Notes under the pieces: model-generated
What the model saw: the letters and a program-made list of their open reading frames with translations, nothing else
The model's database searches: none
What the model was told of the DNA's origin: nothing
Shown here: positions 5,379-12,655 of the stretch, in pieces
How positions within the stretch are numbered: the stretch's first letter is position 1
Layout of the letters: the number at the start of each line of letters is the position of its first letter
Translations under genes and position numbers: made by a program
DNA from: Rhodanobacteraceae bacterium
GTDB taxonomy: Bacteria; Pseudomonadota; Gammaproteobacteria; Xanthomonadales; Rhodanobacteraceae
Reading direction: 5' to 3'
DNA: 22,672 nt
Assembly (NCBI GenBank): GCA_025924775.1
Contig: JAICHS010000008.1
Location: 1 to 22,672, forward strand

Positions 5379-7688
5379 ATGAATCGATCGAAACCGCACA
5401 CACTGGGCGTGGCGTTGGCCTGCCTGTCGTTGACCTTGGCCGCGGGCGCGGTCACGCCGCCGGCGGCGGCACCGGACACCGGCGGCATGCTGGGGTTCAC
5501 CGCCAGCGGGGCAGCGCAACAGCATCAGCTTGAACAGCGCTTCGATTCGATGCTGAGCGCCAGCGAGATTCGCGGCTGGCTGAAGCAGATGTCCTCCGCG
5601 CCCAACCAGGTCGGGTCGCCGCACGACAAGGCCAATGCCGAATGGATGCTGGCGCAGTTCAAGCAGTGGGGCTGGGATGCGCACATCGAGACCTTCGACG
5701 TGCTGTATCCGACGCCCATCGAGGAATCGGTCGAACTGGTGGCGCCGACGACCTTCAAGGCCACCCTGCACGAACCGCCGATCAAGGGCGACCCGAGTTC
5801 GGCACTGCCGGGCGTGCTGCCGCCGTACAACGTGTACGGCGCCGATGGCGACGTCACTGGTGAGCTGGTGTACGTCAACTACGGCATGCCGGAGGATTAC
5901 AAGGAACTCGCGCGCCTGGGCGTCAGCGTCAAGGGCAAGATCGTGATCGTGCGCTACGGCGGCGGCTGGCGTGGCCTGAAGCCCGAACTGGCATATGAAC
6001 ACGGCGCGATCGGCTGCCTGATCTATTCCGACCCGCGCGACGACGGGTATTTCACCGGCGATCCGTACCCGGTCGGCCCGACCCGCCCGCCGGAAGGCGT
6101 GCAGCGCGGTTCGGTGGCCAAGATGCAGTTGTATCCCGGGGATCCGACCACGCCCGGCTACGGCTCGGTACCCGGCGCCAAACACGTGCCGGTCAAGGAC
6201 GCCAAGACCATCCTGAAGATTCCGGTGCTGCCAATTTCCTATGCCGATGCGACGCCGTTGCTGCGGGCGATGGGTGGCCCCGACGCGCCGGAAAGCTGGC
6301 GTGGCGCGCTGCCGTTCACCTACCACGTGGGCGCGGGCCCGGCCAAGGTGCACATGGTGGTGAAGTCGGACTGGAGCTTGAAGCCCCTCTACGACGTGAT
6401 CGCCAAGCTGCCGGGTTCCAGCGCGGCCGACCAGTGGGTGCTGCGCGGCAACCACCACGACGGCTGGGTGTTCGGCGCGTTTGATCCGCTGGCCGGCATG
6501 GTGACCGAGCTGGCCGAAGCCAAGGCCATGGGGGCGTTGTACAAGCAGGGCTGGAAGCCGAAGCGCACCATCGTGTATGCCAGCTGGGACGGCGAGGAGC
6601 CTGGCCTGCTGGGTTCCACCGAATGGGCGGAAACGCACGCGAAGGAACTGCAGCAGAAGGCCGTGCTGTACGTCAATTCCGATACGAATGGCCGCGGCAT
6701 CCTGTTTGCGGGAGGTAGCCATTCACTGCAGCACCTGGTCAACCAGGTGGCGGCCGGCGTGACCGATCCGGAAACCCAGGTCAGCGTGCAGCGGCGCCAG
6801 CGCGCGTTCCTTGGTGTGCATGCCGCGCAGAAGGGCGCCAGCCCGACGCTGAAAGAGAACGCCAAGCTCGCCGGCGCCGGGGGTGACATTCCGATCGCGC
6901 CGCTGGGTTCAGGTTCCGATTACAGCGCATTCCTCGAACACCTCGGTGTCGCGACGCTGGATCTCGGTTTCGGCGGCGAGGCCAACCAGGGCGGCGTGTA
7001 TCACTCGCGCTATGACGATTTTGATCACTTCGACCGCTTCGGCGACCCGGGCTTCCAGTACGCGGTGGCGTTGGCGAAAGTCGCTGGCCACATCGTGCTG
7101 CGCGCGGCCAACGCCGAAGTGCTGCCGATGCGGTTCGGCGACTTCAGCGCGACGCTGGACCGTTACGTCAAGCAGTTGCACAAACAGGCCGACAGCGCGC
7201 GCAAGGACGCCGAGGCGCAACACAAGTTGCTGGATGCCAGCGCCTACAAGCTGGCGGCCGACCCGCTGCATCCGGTGGCCCCACCGGAACGCTTGTCGGA
7301 GGTGCCGAAGATCGATTTCGCGCCGCTGGATACCGCCGCCAAGCAACTGAAGGCCAGCGCGCAGGCCTATGCAAACGCCTATGGCGCGCGCGTCGCTAAG
7401 GGTCTGGATATTCCGGCCGCACAGCTTGCCCAGGTCAACCAGTTGATGGGCAGCATGGAACGGCGCCTGCTGGATCAGCAGGGTCTGCCCGGAAGGCCCT
7501 GGTACAAGAACATGATCCAGGCGCCCGGCGAGTTGACCGGTTACGCGCCCAAGACCATCCCCGCGGTGCACGAGGCGCTGGATGCCCGCGACTGGGAGCG
7601 TGCCGACAAGTACGCGGCAGTCACGGCCAAGGTGCTGGACAACTACCGCGCACAGCTCGACCAGCTCACGGCGTTGTTGCAGAAGTAG
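5379..7688 (+). CDS. Exported M28 metallopeptidase, glutamate carboxypeptidase II-like
   Basis: The 769-residue product has a Sec signal peptide (MNRSKPHTLG, hydrophobic core to about residue 24) and should work in the periplasm or outside the cell. It follows the plan of human glutamate carboxypeptidase II: a protease-associated insert around residues 130-330, a di-zinc M28 catalytic core, and a helical transferrin-receptor-like dimerisation region from about 600. All zinc ligands can be placed with the spacing of the human enzyme (H377, D387, E425, D453, H553): His359 in NHHDGW, Asp369 in AFDPLAG, the catalytic/ligand pair Glu406-Glu407 in SWDGEEPGLLGSTEW, Asp435 in VNSDTNG and His542 in VYHSRYDDF. 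It should release C-terminal residues from peptides, perhaps acidic ones; the exact specificity is unknown. It stands alone, ending in a strong hairpin, so it is probably not part of the downstream sugar locus. Confidence 0.9.
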   Translation: MNRSKPHTLGVALACLSLTLAAGAVTPPAAAPDTGGMLGFTASGAAQQHQLEQRFDSMLSASEIRGWLKQMSSAPNQVGSPHDKANAEWMLAQFKQWGWDAHIETFDVLYPTPIEESVELVAPTTFKATLHEPPIKGDPSSALPGVLPPYNVYGADGDVTGELVYVNYGMPEDYKELARLGVSVKGKIVIVRYGGGWRGLKPELAYEHGAIGCLIYSDPRDDGYFTGDPYPVGPTRPPEGVQRGSVAKMQLYPGDPTTPGYGSVPGAKHVPVKDAKTILKIPVLPISYADATPLLRAMGGPDAPESWRGALPFTYHVGAGPAKVHMVVKSDWSLKPLYDVIAKLPGSSAADQWVLRGNHHDGWVFGAFDPLAGMVTELAEAKAMGALYKQGWKPKRTIVYASWDGEEPGLLGSTEWAETHAKELQQKAVLYVNSDTNGRGILFAGGSHSLQHLVNQVAAGVTDPETQVSVQRRQRAFLGVHAAQKGASPTLKENAKLAGAGGDIPIAPLGSGSDYSAFLEHLGVATLDLGFGGEANQGGVYHSRYDDFDHFDRFGDPGFQYAVALAKVAGHIVLRAANAEVLPMRFGDFSATLDRYVKQLHKQADSARKDAEAQHKLLDASAYKLAADPLHPVAPPERLSEVPKIDFAPLDTAAKQLKASAQAYANAYGARVAKGLDIPAAQLAQVNQLMGSMERRLLDQQGLPGRPWYKNMIQAPGELTGYAPKTIPAVHEALDARDWERADKYAAVTAKVLDNYRAQLDQLTALLQK

Positions 7689-7695
7689 GCCATCG

Positions 7696-7732
7696 CGGCT
7701 CCGCGCGTGACGCGCGGAGCCGTTGCTTGCTT
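7696..7732 (+). terminator. Strong hairpin terminator after the M28 peptidase
   Basis: CGGCTCCGCGCG and CGCGCGGAGCCG form a perfect 12-bp stem with a 3-nt loop (TGA), starting 7 nt after the stop codon and followed by the T-containing tail TTGCTTGCTT. The tail is not a pure T-run, but the stem is very stable. It separates the peptidase from the sugar locus. Confidence 0.75.
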
Positions 7733-8070
7733 GGCAGCGACCCGGTTTGCGTGGTCGGCCCGCGGGGGGACTCCGGTCGGCGGTGAGTAATCTGCGCGAT
7801 GCTGCGCAGTTCGGGCGCGATGTCCTGCGGCCTGCGTACGTTGCTGCGATTTGGACGTCTTGATGGCTGGACATCCGGTGACTCCGGACGCCCGGCCATT
7901 TTCGGTGGGGTGGTGTCGCGCAGACGAACAGCCGGCTGTGCTTTGACCGCAGGAAATGCTGTTCTGCAGCAGTTTGCGATCGATGGAGCCCGGTTTCAGT
8001 AATATTTTCGGTGTCAAAAGACGCCTGCACGCGGCTTCCGGCGGCGTCACATCATTTGCTGCGCTGCAAA
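7733..8070. other. Long non-coding region upstream of the glucokinase operator
   Basis: About 340 nt with no convincing gene; the short open frames here have no ribosome-binding sites and look like GC-rich noise. The last 130 nt contain AT-richer patches such as AATATTTTC at 8001-8009, unusual for this window. At 8009-8016 the sequence CGGTGTCA repeats exactly one half of the operator at 8072-8085, placed 63-69 nt upstream, but with no matching left arm. It could be an auxiliary half-site. Confidence 0.4.
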
Positions 8071-8099
8071 TTGACACCGGTGTCATTGATACCCAAACT
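8071..8099 (+). promoter_or_regulatory. Candidate promoter of the glucosamine locus
   Basis: A perfect sigma-70 -35 box TTGACA (8071-8076) is followed after 17 nt by CAAACT (8094-8099), which keeps the A2 and T6 positions of the -10 consensus. Transcription would start near 8106, 20-odd nt before the glucokinase ATG. The -35 box overlaps the LacI-type operator, so binding there would block RNA polymerase. The -10 match is weak. Confidence 0.4.
8072..8085. promoter_or_regulatory. Perfect 14-bp LacI-family operator palindrome
   Basis: TGACACCGGTGTCA is a perfect palindrome with the central CG typical of LacI-family operators. It is close to the motif I recall for LacI-type NagR regulators of amino-sugar genes in Shewanella and related bacteria (AATGACA-n-CG-n-TGTCATT); the right arm continues TGTCATT exactly. 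It lies 42 nt upstream of the glucokinase ATG. The LacI gene at the far end of the same gene row is the obvious regulator. I saw no second full copy in the window. Confidence 0.7.
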
Positions 8100-8127
8100 G
8101 ATATGCGTTCGAGTTGCGTGGGGAATC

Positions 8128-9198
8128 ATGGACGCAGCAGTCAATCATCCGCGCCGCTATGGCCGGGTCCCGAAGTCGCAGTTCCTGGCGGCGGACGTCG
8201 GGGGGACGCATGCGCGCGTCGCATTGGTGCAGGCGTCGGTCAACGAAGATCGGACAGTCGAGGTACTGGCGTATCGCGAGTTCAATTGCGGCGATTTTTC
8301 GGGGCTGCCCGCGCTGTTGCACGCGTTTGTATCTCACGACGTCGACATCCCGGTTCGGCACTGCGTGCTGGCCTGCGCGGGTCAGGTGGTGGGCCACGAG
8401 GTCGTTCACGACAACCTGGCCTGGCCGATCAGGCTTTCGCAGTTACGCCACGCGTTGGGGTTTGTCGACGTTGCTGTGCTCAACGATTTCGAGGCGCTCG
8501 GGTACGCGCTTGCAGACGTGCGGAGTCTGCATGGCCGACTGCTGTGCGGCCCTGACGTGTACCCCAAGTGGCCGACTTTGGTGGTGGGGCCCGGCACCGG
8601 TCTTGGCGCGGCGGTGCACCTGCCGGGTCCCGCTGGCCGGGTACTGACGACGGAAGCAGGCCAGATGGATTTTGCGCCACAGACCGTTCGTGAGCGTCAG
8701 CTGCTCGATCGCCTGGTGCCGTGTGGCGGCTACGTTCCGTACGAGCATCTCGTTTCCGGACCGGGACTGCTGACCATATATCAGACCCTGTGCACATCGC
8801 GGGGCGAGCCGGCACGGCTCACGACTCCGGAGGCCGTCACCACGGCCGCGCGGACGGGGGGCGATGCACAAGCCGTTGAGGCCGTGGATCTGTTTTGCGC
8901 GTTGTTGGGAAGTTTTGCAGGCAACCTCGCCATGGTTTTCATGACGCGCGGGGGCGTGTATCTCGCGGGTGGTTTCCTGTCGTCGATGTTTGACCTCTTG
9001 CAGCAAAGTTCATTCGCTCCGCGCTTCGTTCACGGGCGCAGTGTGCGGGCGTTTCTGGAGCGTGTCCCGGTGCGTGTAATCGAGCACGGACGGCACGGTG
9101 TACTGGGTGCCGCCAAGTGGTACCTCCGCAGACTCGCGCGTGAGCCGTGGGTGGCGAGGCGTGCGATGGAGCGCAAATCTGCGGTTCGAAGTGGCTGA
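8128..9198 (+). CDS. glk: Glucokinase (Glk family), candidate glucosamine/hexose kinase
   Basis: This 356-residue cytoplasmic kinase transfers phosphate from ATP to the C6 hydroxyl of a hexose. It has the phosphate-binding motif ADVGGTHARVALVQ near the N-terminus, Asn119-Asp120 in LNDFEA (Asp120 the catalytic base), the adenosine motif GPGTGLGAAVHL, and EHLVSGPGLLTIY with Glu206. These match N99, D100 and E187 of E. coli Glk in order and spacing. The expected EGGH sugar-contact motif (E157 to H160 in E. coli) is EAGQ here, Glu176 to Gln179, so a sugar-contacting His is replaced by Gln. I chose the ATG at 8128 (MDAAVNH); the frame runs back to 8011, but that would pass over the operator and promoter. 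The gene is first in the row; given its neighbours, glucosamine is a possible substrate (inference). A C-terminal basic tail follows the fold. Confidence 0.87.
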   Translation: MDAAVNHPRRYGRVPKSQFLAADVGGTHARVALVQASVNEDRTVEVLAYREFNCGDFSGLPALLHAFVSHDVDIPVRHCVLACAGQVVGHEVVHDNLAWPIRLSQLRHALGFVDVAVLNDFEALGYALADVRSLHGRLLCGPDVYPKWPTLVVGPGTGLGAAVHLPGPAGRVLTTEAGQMDFAPQTVRERQLLDRLVPCGGYVPYEHLVSGPGLLTIYQTLCTSRGEPARLTTPEAVTTAARTGGDAQAVEAVDLFCALLGSFAGNLAMVFMTRGGVYLAGGFLSSMFDLLQQSSFAPRFVHGRSVRAFLERVPVRVIEHGRHGVLGAAKWYLRRLAREPWVARRAMERKSAVRSG

Positions 9199-9234
9199 GA
9201 AATGCTGTTGGCGTTGAGACCCGCCACGCGCGTG

Positions 9235-9263
9235 TTCAAGTAATGCGCGCTGGCGAACTTGAA
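9235..9263. other. Inverted repeat between glucokinase and TonB receptor genes
   Basis: TTCAAGT and ACTTGAA form a perfect 7-bp inverted pair with a 15-nt spacer, ending 10 nt before the receptor's purine-rich ribosome-binding site. As RNA it could form a stem-loop in the intergenic part of the message; as DNA it could be an operator. No function is known. Confidence 0.3.
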
Positions 9264-9286
9264 ACAATCATTGGGAGGGAAGGGCC

Positions 9287-12200
9287 ATGCCCATCGTTCA
9301 TCGCAAGAGCCCGTTGGCGCTCGCAATCACGGCTTCGTTGTTTGCCTTGGTAGCGACTTCGGCAGCTGCATCACCACAGACCACCAACCCTGCGGAAACT
9401 CAACCCGCGCCGGCAGCGACGGGTCAGCCCGCGCCCGCGTCCAGCCAGGCACAGGCCCAAAAAGCCAAGCCCAAGGCAGGCGAGCCCGCAGATAAAGGGC
9501 AGCCGCAGACCTTGTCAGTGGTCAACGTCGTCGGCGTGCGCGCATCGCAAATGCGCGCCATCGAGTTGAAGCGCACCGCGCCCAACATCCAGGACAGCAT
9601 CACGGCCGAGAGCATCGGCCAGTTGCCGGACGTTACCATCAGCGATGCGCTGCAGCGCGTCACCGGCGTGCAGATCAACCGTGATGCGGGCGTCGGTAGT
9701 TCAGTCAACGTGCGCGGCTTGCCCGAAGTCGGCACCATGCTGAATGACGAGGTATTCATCACGCCGGACCAGATCGATTCGCAGCAGCCCGACTTTTCAT
9801 TGCTGCCGGCATCACTGTTTCGTGGCGTGGACGTCCTCAAGTCGTCGACGTCAGACATGGCGGATGCCGGGATCAGTGGATCGCTGAACCTGCATACCTA
9901 TCGTCCGTGGGATCTGCCGAACGGATTCACCTACAGCTATGCGGCGCAGGGCGAGCGCGGGGATGTGACCGACAAGTGGGGGCCTGAAGTCAGCGGGCTG
10001 GTGTCGTACAACGGCGGTCGTTGGGGGCTGTTGCTGTCGGCCGACGTTGCCAATACCCGGCGCGAAAATTCCAACGAAGGTCTGGACCAGTACGGCGTCG
10101 TATTCAACGGTGAGAATGCGGCTAGTGCTGACAGCTACTTCGGTTTCGTCACACCATGGAATGGCGTGCCGTTGCCCTCGCAGATCAAGCAAAACCCCGA
10201 TGGCAGCGTCGATGTCAACGGCGACGGCAAGTCTGATGGTGTCTTCATGGGCAGCCAGAACATCGCGCTGTACGACACCGCCACCCAGCGCCGGCGCAAG
10301 GCGGGCAACGCATCCTTCCAGGCGGACCTCGGTAACGGCTTTACGCTGACCAGCGACTACTTCTTTGCACGCCAGGACCAGTACGACCGCAACGTCGGAA
10401 TCCAGTTCAATTCGAGCAACTGGCTCGGCGCCACATACGTTCCCTTGCAATCGCAGAATACCGGAGCAATCGTGCAGGGTGATGGCTACGGTACGCCGGA
10501 GCCGGGCTGGAACAACATGCAGCTCTACACCACGCAGGTGTACGAGAAGTGGCCCGGCGACATCGAGTCGTTCTCGCAGATCACGCAAAAGGATTCGATT
10601 GCGAAAAATTTCAATCTGCAGGTCAACTTCGACAATGGTGGGCCATTTACCGCGAGCTTGCGTGGCATTCGCGACACCGCGCATCAGGTCAATATTGAAA
10701 CTGATCTCAATATTTCTGATGCGGACGGCGGGCTATGGCCCAATAGCCTCATGCCCGGCGTCCCGGACGATGTAGTGGCACCTGGGGTTTACATTTATCC
10801 GGAGCAGCTCGGCGGCAATCGTGTATTCAACCCGGGTGGGATTCCGCAAAATACGCTGCCGTTCGTGGCCGACTTCAGGAATCGCAATCTGGGAATTTCC
10901 ATGCCCGTGGATCTGGCGGCCCATCTCGCGGACCCGAATGGTTGGGCATTGAAGACCCTGGAGTCGGGGGATAACTACGACCGGTCGGTCGGCCTGACCG
11001 CGCTGCGCTTTGACGGACATTATGATTTTGAAAACGGAATCAGGCTGGACTTTGGTGTACGCAACAGCCTTCGCAATGCCAACAACCTGGGCTTCACGCT
11101 GGTGGCGCCTGTCTATGCGGGCATGGGCGCCAGCGATCCGAACGGTTGCTTGGCGAGGTACGTGGCAGCGGACGTGCCGCTCGACCAAGAGGGTTGCACC
11201 GCCGGAAACGCGATCGGCTATTACCGCGCCGGCATGTTGTCTGCTCAGCCGCTTTCGAAGACCCCTCCTTTGCTGGCCAATAATTGGAAGGAGTACCAGA
11301 ACCTCCTGGGGAGCGGAATCACGTTCTGGGCGATCGATCCGTACTCGATGGACAACCCCGAGTCCTACTGGCAGTCACTGTATCCCGGGAGCCGCCGGTT
11401 CACGGAGCCGGGCAACACCTGGGCCGTTTGGATGAAGCAGACCTCGGGTTATCTACAGGTGGACCTTGACGGCCATATCGGCAGCCTGCCGTACAGTGCC
11501 AATGTCGGAATGCGGGTCGTCCGCACGAACCTTGACGTCACCCAGCACGTGGTGGGCGCAGCCAACCCCTATGGCCTTCCGGCAGAGGACGGTGGCACGG
11601 AGGTGACGCGGCGCAGCTACAAGGATTATTTGCCGTCACTCAACTTTGCCTTGGACCTCACGGATGACCTCAAGCTGCGGCTCGCGTACTCCAAGAACAT
11701 GATGCCGCTGAATCTGAGCACTTGGGGCGGTGGGCTGAGCGTGAACTATTCGCGGGCAACGACACCCGATGGTGGTCAACTGTTTCGCGTGACCAGCGGC
11801 AGCTCACCGGGCAACCCCAACCTCGATCCGTGGCGTTCCAAGAACTACAGCGCTTCGCTGGAGTACTACTTCAATCCGACGACCATGATCAGCTTGGCTG
11901 CCTTCCGGATCAACGTGCAGAGTTTCATAGTCAATGGCAGCTACATTGACTGCAGTCTGCCCGACGAGGACGGCGTGGTGCGCAACCGTTGCGTGCCCAT
12001 TTCAAGCCCGGTTCAAGGTACGGGAAACAGCCTGCACGGACTGGAGCTCGATTACCGCCAGGCCTTCACGTTCCTGCCCGGACTGTTAAAGAACACCGGC
12101 ATCGAGGTGAACGGGACCTATGCGCCCAGCAGTACGGGCCTCACCGATCTTGCGGGCAACAAGATTCCGTTCCAGGACAACTCCAAGGAATCGGGCAACC

Positions 12201-12496
12201 TGATCCTGTGGTACCAGGACAGTCGTTGGCAGGGACGCGTAGCCCTGAACTACCGATCCAAGCAGGCGGTCGCTCAGGACGTAAACACGATTCCCGGTAT
12301 GGAGGAATACATTGCCCCGCAAAAGTACATCGATGCGTCGGTTTCGTACAAGATCAATAAGTACGCGACCGTCTTTCTGCAGGGCTCCAACCTGTCGAAC
12401 GAGCAACAGCGCTATTACTTGGTCTGGCCCGATCAGGAAGGGCATGCGCAGATGTTCGAGCGCATGTACACAATCGGTATACGTGGGCAGTTCTGA
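9287..12496 (+). CDS. TonB-dependent outer-membrane receptor, probably for a glucosamine oligosaccharide
   Basis: The 1069-residue protein has a signal peptide (about residues 1-28), then an Ala/Pro/Gln-rich linker to about 75, a plug domain (VVNVVGVRASQ onward, with TISDALQRVTGVQINR and SVNVRGLPEVGTMLND), and a large beta-barrel ending in YTIGIRGQF with the terminal Phe needed for barrel assembly. The plug pattern IQDSITAESIGQLPDV is that of the long TonB receptors abundant in Xanthomonadales and Caulobacterales (TIGR01782 type). SVVNVVGV near residue 79 may be the TonB box. There is no N-terminal signalling (STN) domain, so it does not seem to control a sigma factor. Residues 309-317 (DVNGDGKSD) form a calcium-loop-like motif. 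A GGGAGGGAAGGG ribosome-binding site precedes the ATG. The substrate is inferred from the neighbouring GH2 glucosaminidase. Confidence 0.92.
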   Translation: MPIVHRKSPLALAITASLFALVATSAAASPQTTNPAETQPAPAATGQPAPASSQAQAQKAKPKAGEPADKGQPQTLSVVNVVGVRASQMRAIELKRTAPNIQDSITAESIGQLPDVTISDALQRVTGVQINRDAGVGSSVNVRGLPEVGTMLNDEVFITPDQIDSQQPDFSLLPASLFRGVDVLKSSTSDMADAGISGSLNLHTYRPWDLPNGFTYSYAAQGERGDVTDKWGPEVSGLVSYNGGRWGLLLSADVANTRRENSNEGLDQYGVVFNGENAASADSYFGFVTPWNGVPLPSQIKQNPDGSVDVNGDGKSDGVFMGSQNIALYDTATQRRRKAGNASFQADLGNGFTLTSDYFFARQDQYDRNVGIQFNSSNWLGATYVPLQSQNTGAIVQGDGYGTPEPGWNNMQLYTTQVYEKWPGDIESFSQITQKDSIAKNFNLQVNFDNGGPFTASLRGIRDTAHQVNIETDLNISDADGGLWPNSLMPGVPDDVVAPGVYIYPEQLGGNRVFNPGGIPQNTLPFVADFRNRNLGISMPVDLAAHLADPNGWALKTLESGDNYDRSVGLTALRFDGHYDFENGIRLDFGVRNSLRNANNLGFTLVAPVYAGMGASDPNGCLARYVAADVPLDQEGCTAGNAIGYYRAGMLSAQPLSKTPPLLANNWKEYQNLLGSGITFWAIDPYSMDNPESYWQSLYPGSRRFTEPGNTWAVWMKQTSGYLQVDLDGHIGSLPYSANVGMRVVRTNLDVTQHVVGAANPYGLPAEDGGTEVTRRSYKDYLPSLNFALDLTDDLKLRLAYSKNMMPLNLSTWGGGLSVNYSRATTPDGGQLFRVTSGSSPGNPNLDPWRSKNYSASLEYYFNPTTMISLAAFRINVQSFIVNGSYIDCSLPDEDGVVRNRCVPISSPVQGTGNSLHGLELDYRQAFTFLPGLLKNTGIEVNGTYAPSSTGLTDLAGNKIPFQDNSKESGNLILWYQDSRWQGRVALNYRSKQAVAQDVNTIPGMEEYIAPQKYIDASVSYKINKYATVFLQGSNLSNEQQRYYLVWPDQEGHAQMFERMYTIGIRGQF

Positions 12497-12500
12497 TGGA

Positions 12501-12531
12501 CGTGGCGCGGCTGCGACGCAACCGCGCCACG
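12501..12531 (+). other. Perfect 10-bp stem-loop just after the TonB receptor stop
   Basis: CGTGGCGCGG and CCGCGCCACG pair perfectly around an 11-nt loop, 4 nt after the receptor stop codon. No T-run follows, so full termination is unlikely. It may be a partial terminator or a 3' barrier protecting the receptor message, giving more receptor than permease. Confidence 0.45.
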
Positions 12532-12536
12532 GTGCA

Positions 12537-12569
12537 CCCATACGTGACCAAGCCCAGCGGGTGTATGGG
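12537..12569 (+). other. Second stem-loop in the receptor-permease gap
   Basis: CCCATAC and GTATGGG form a perfect 7-bp stem with a 19-nt loop, directly after the first hairpin. The two structures occupy nearly half of the 159-nt gap, the longest spacing inside the locus. A processing or attenuation role is possible. Confidence 0.35.
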
Positions 12570-12655
12570 GCTGGTGGTACGCGACGTGGCGGTCGCCGCG
12601 CGGCAGGATGCGTGGTGGGTCGCGTTTCCATTCCAGGCCGCATCGAGGGGTAGTC

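Noticed and set aside
5361..6722. A 453-codon minus-strand open frame opposite the M28 peptidase
   Set aside because: It is an antisense shadow of a gene with all catalytic residues intact. The product shows no recognisable motif.
7799..8002. A 67-codon open frame upstream of the glucokinase
   Set aside because: It has no ribosome-binding site and an Arg/Gly-rich, featureless product. It lies in a probable upstream regulatory region.
8009..8016. A second LacI operator, from the match CGGTGTCA
   Set aside because: Only the right half matches. The left side (TATTTT) bears no relation to TGACAC, so it is kept only as a possible half-site.
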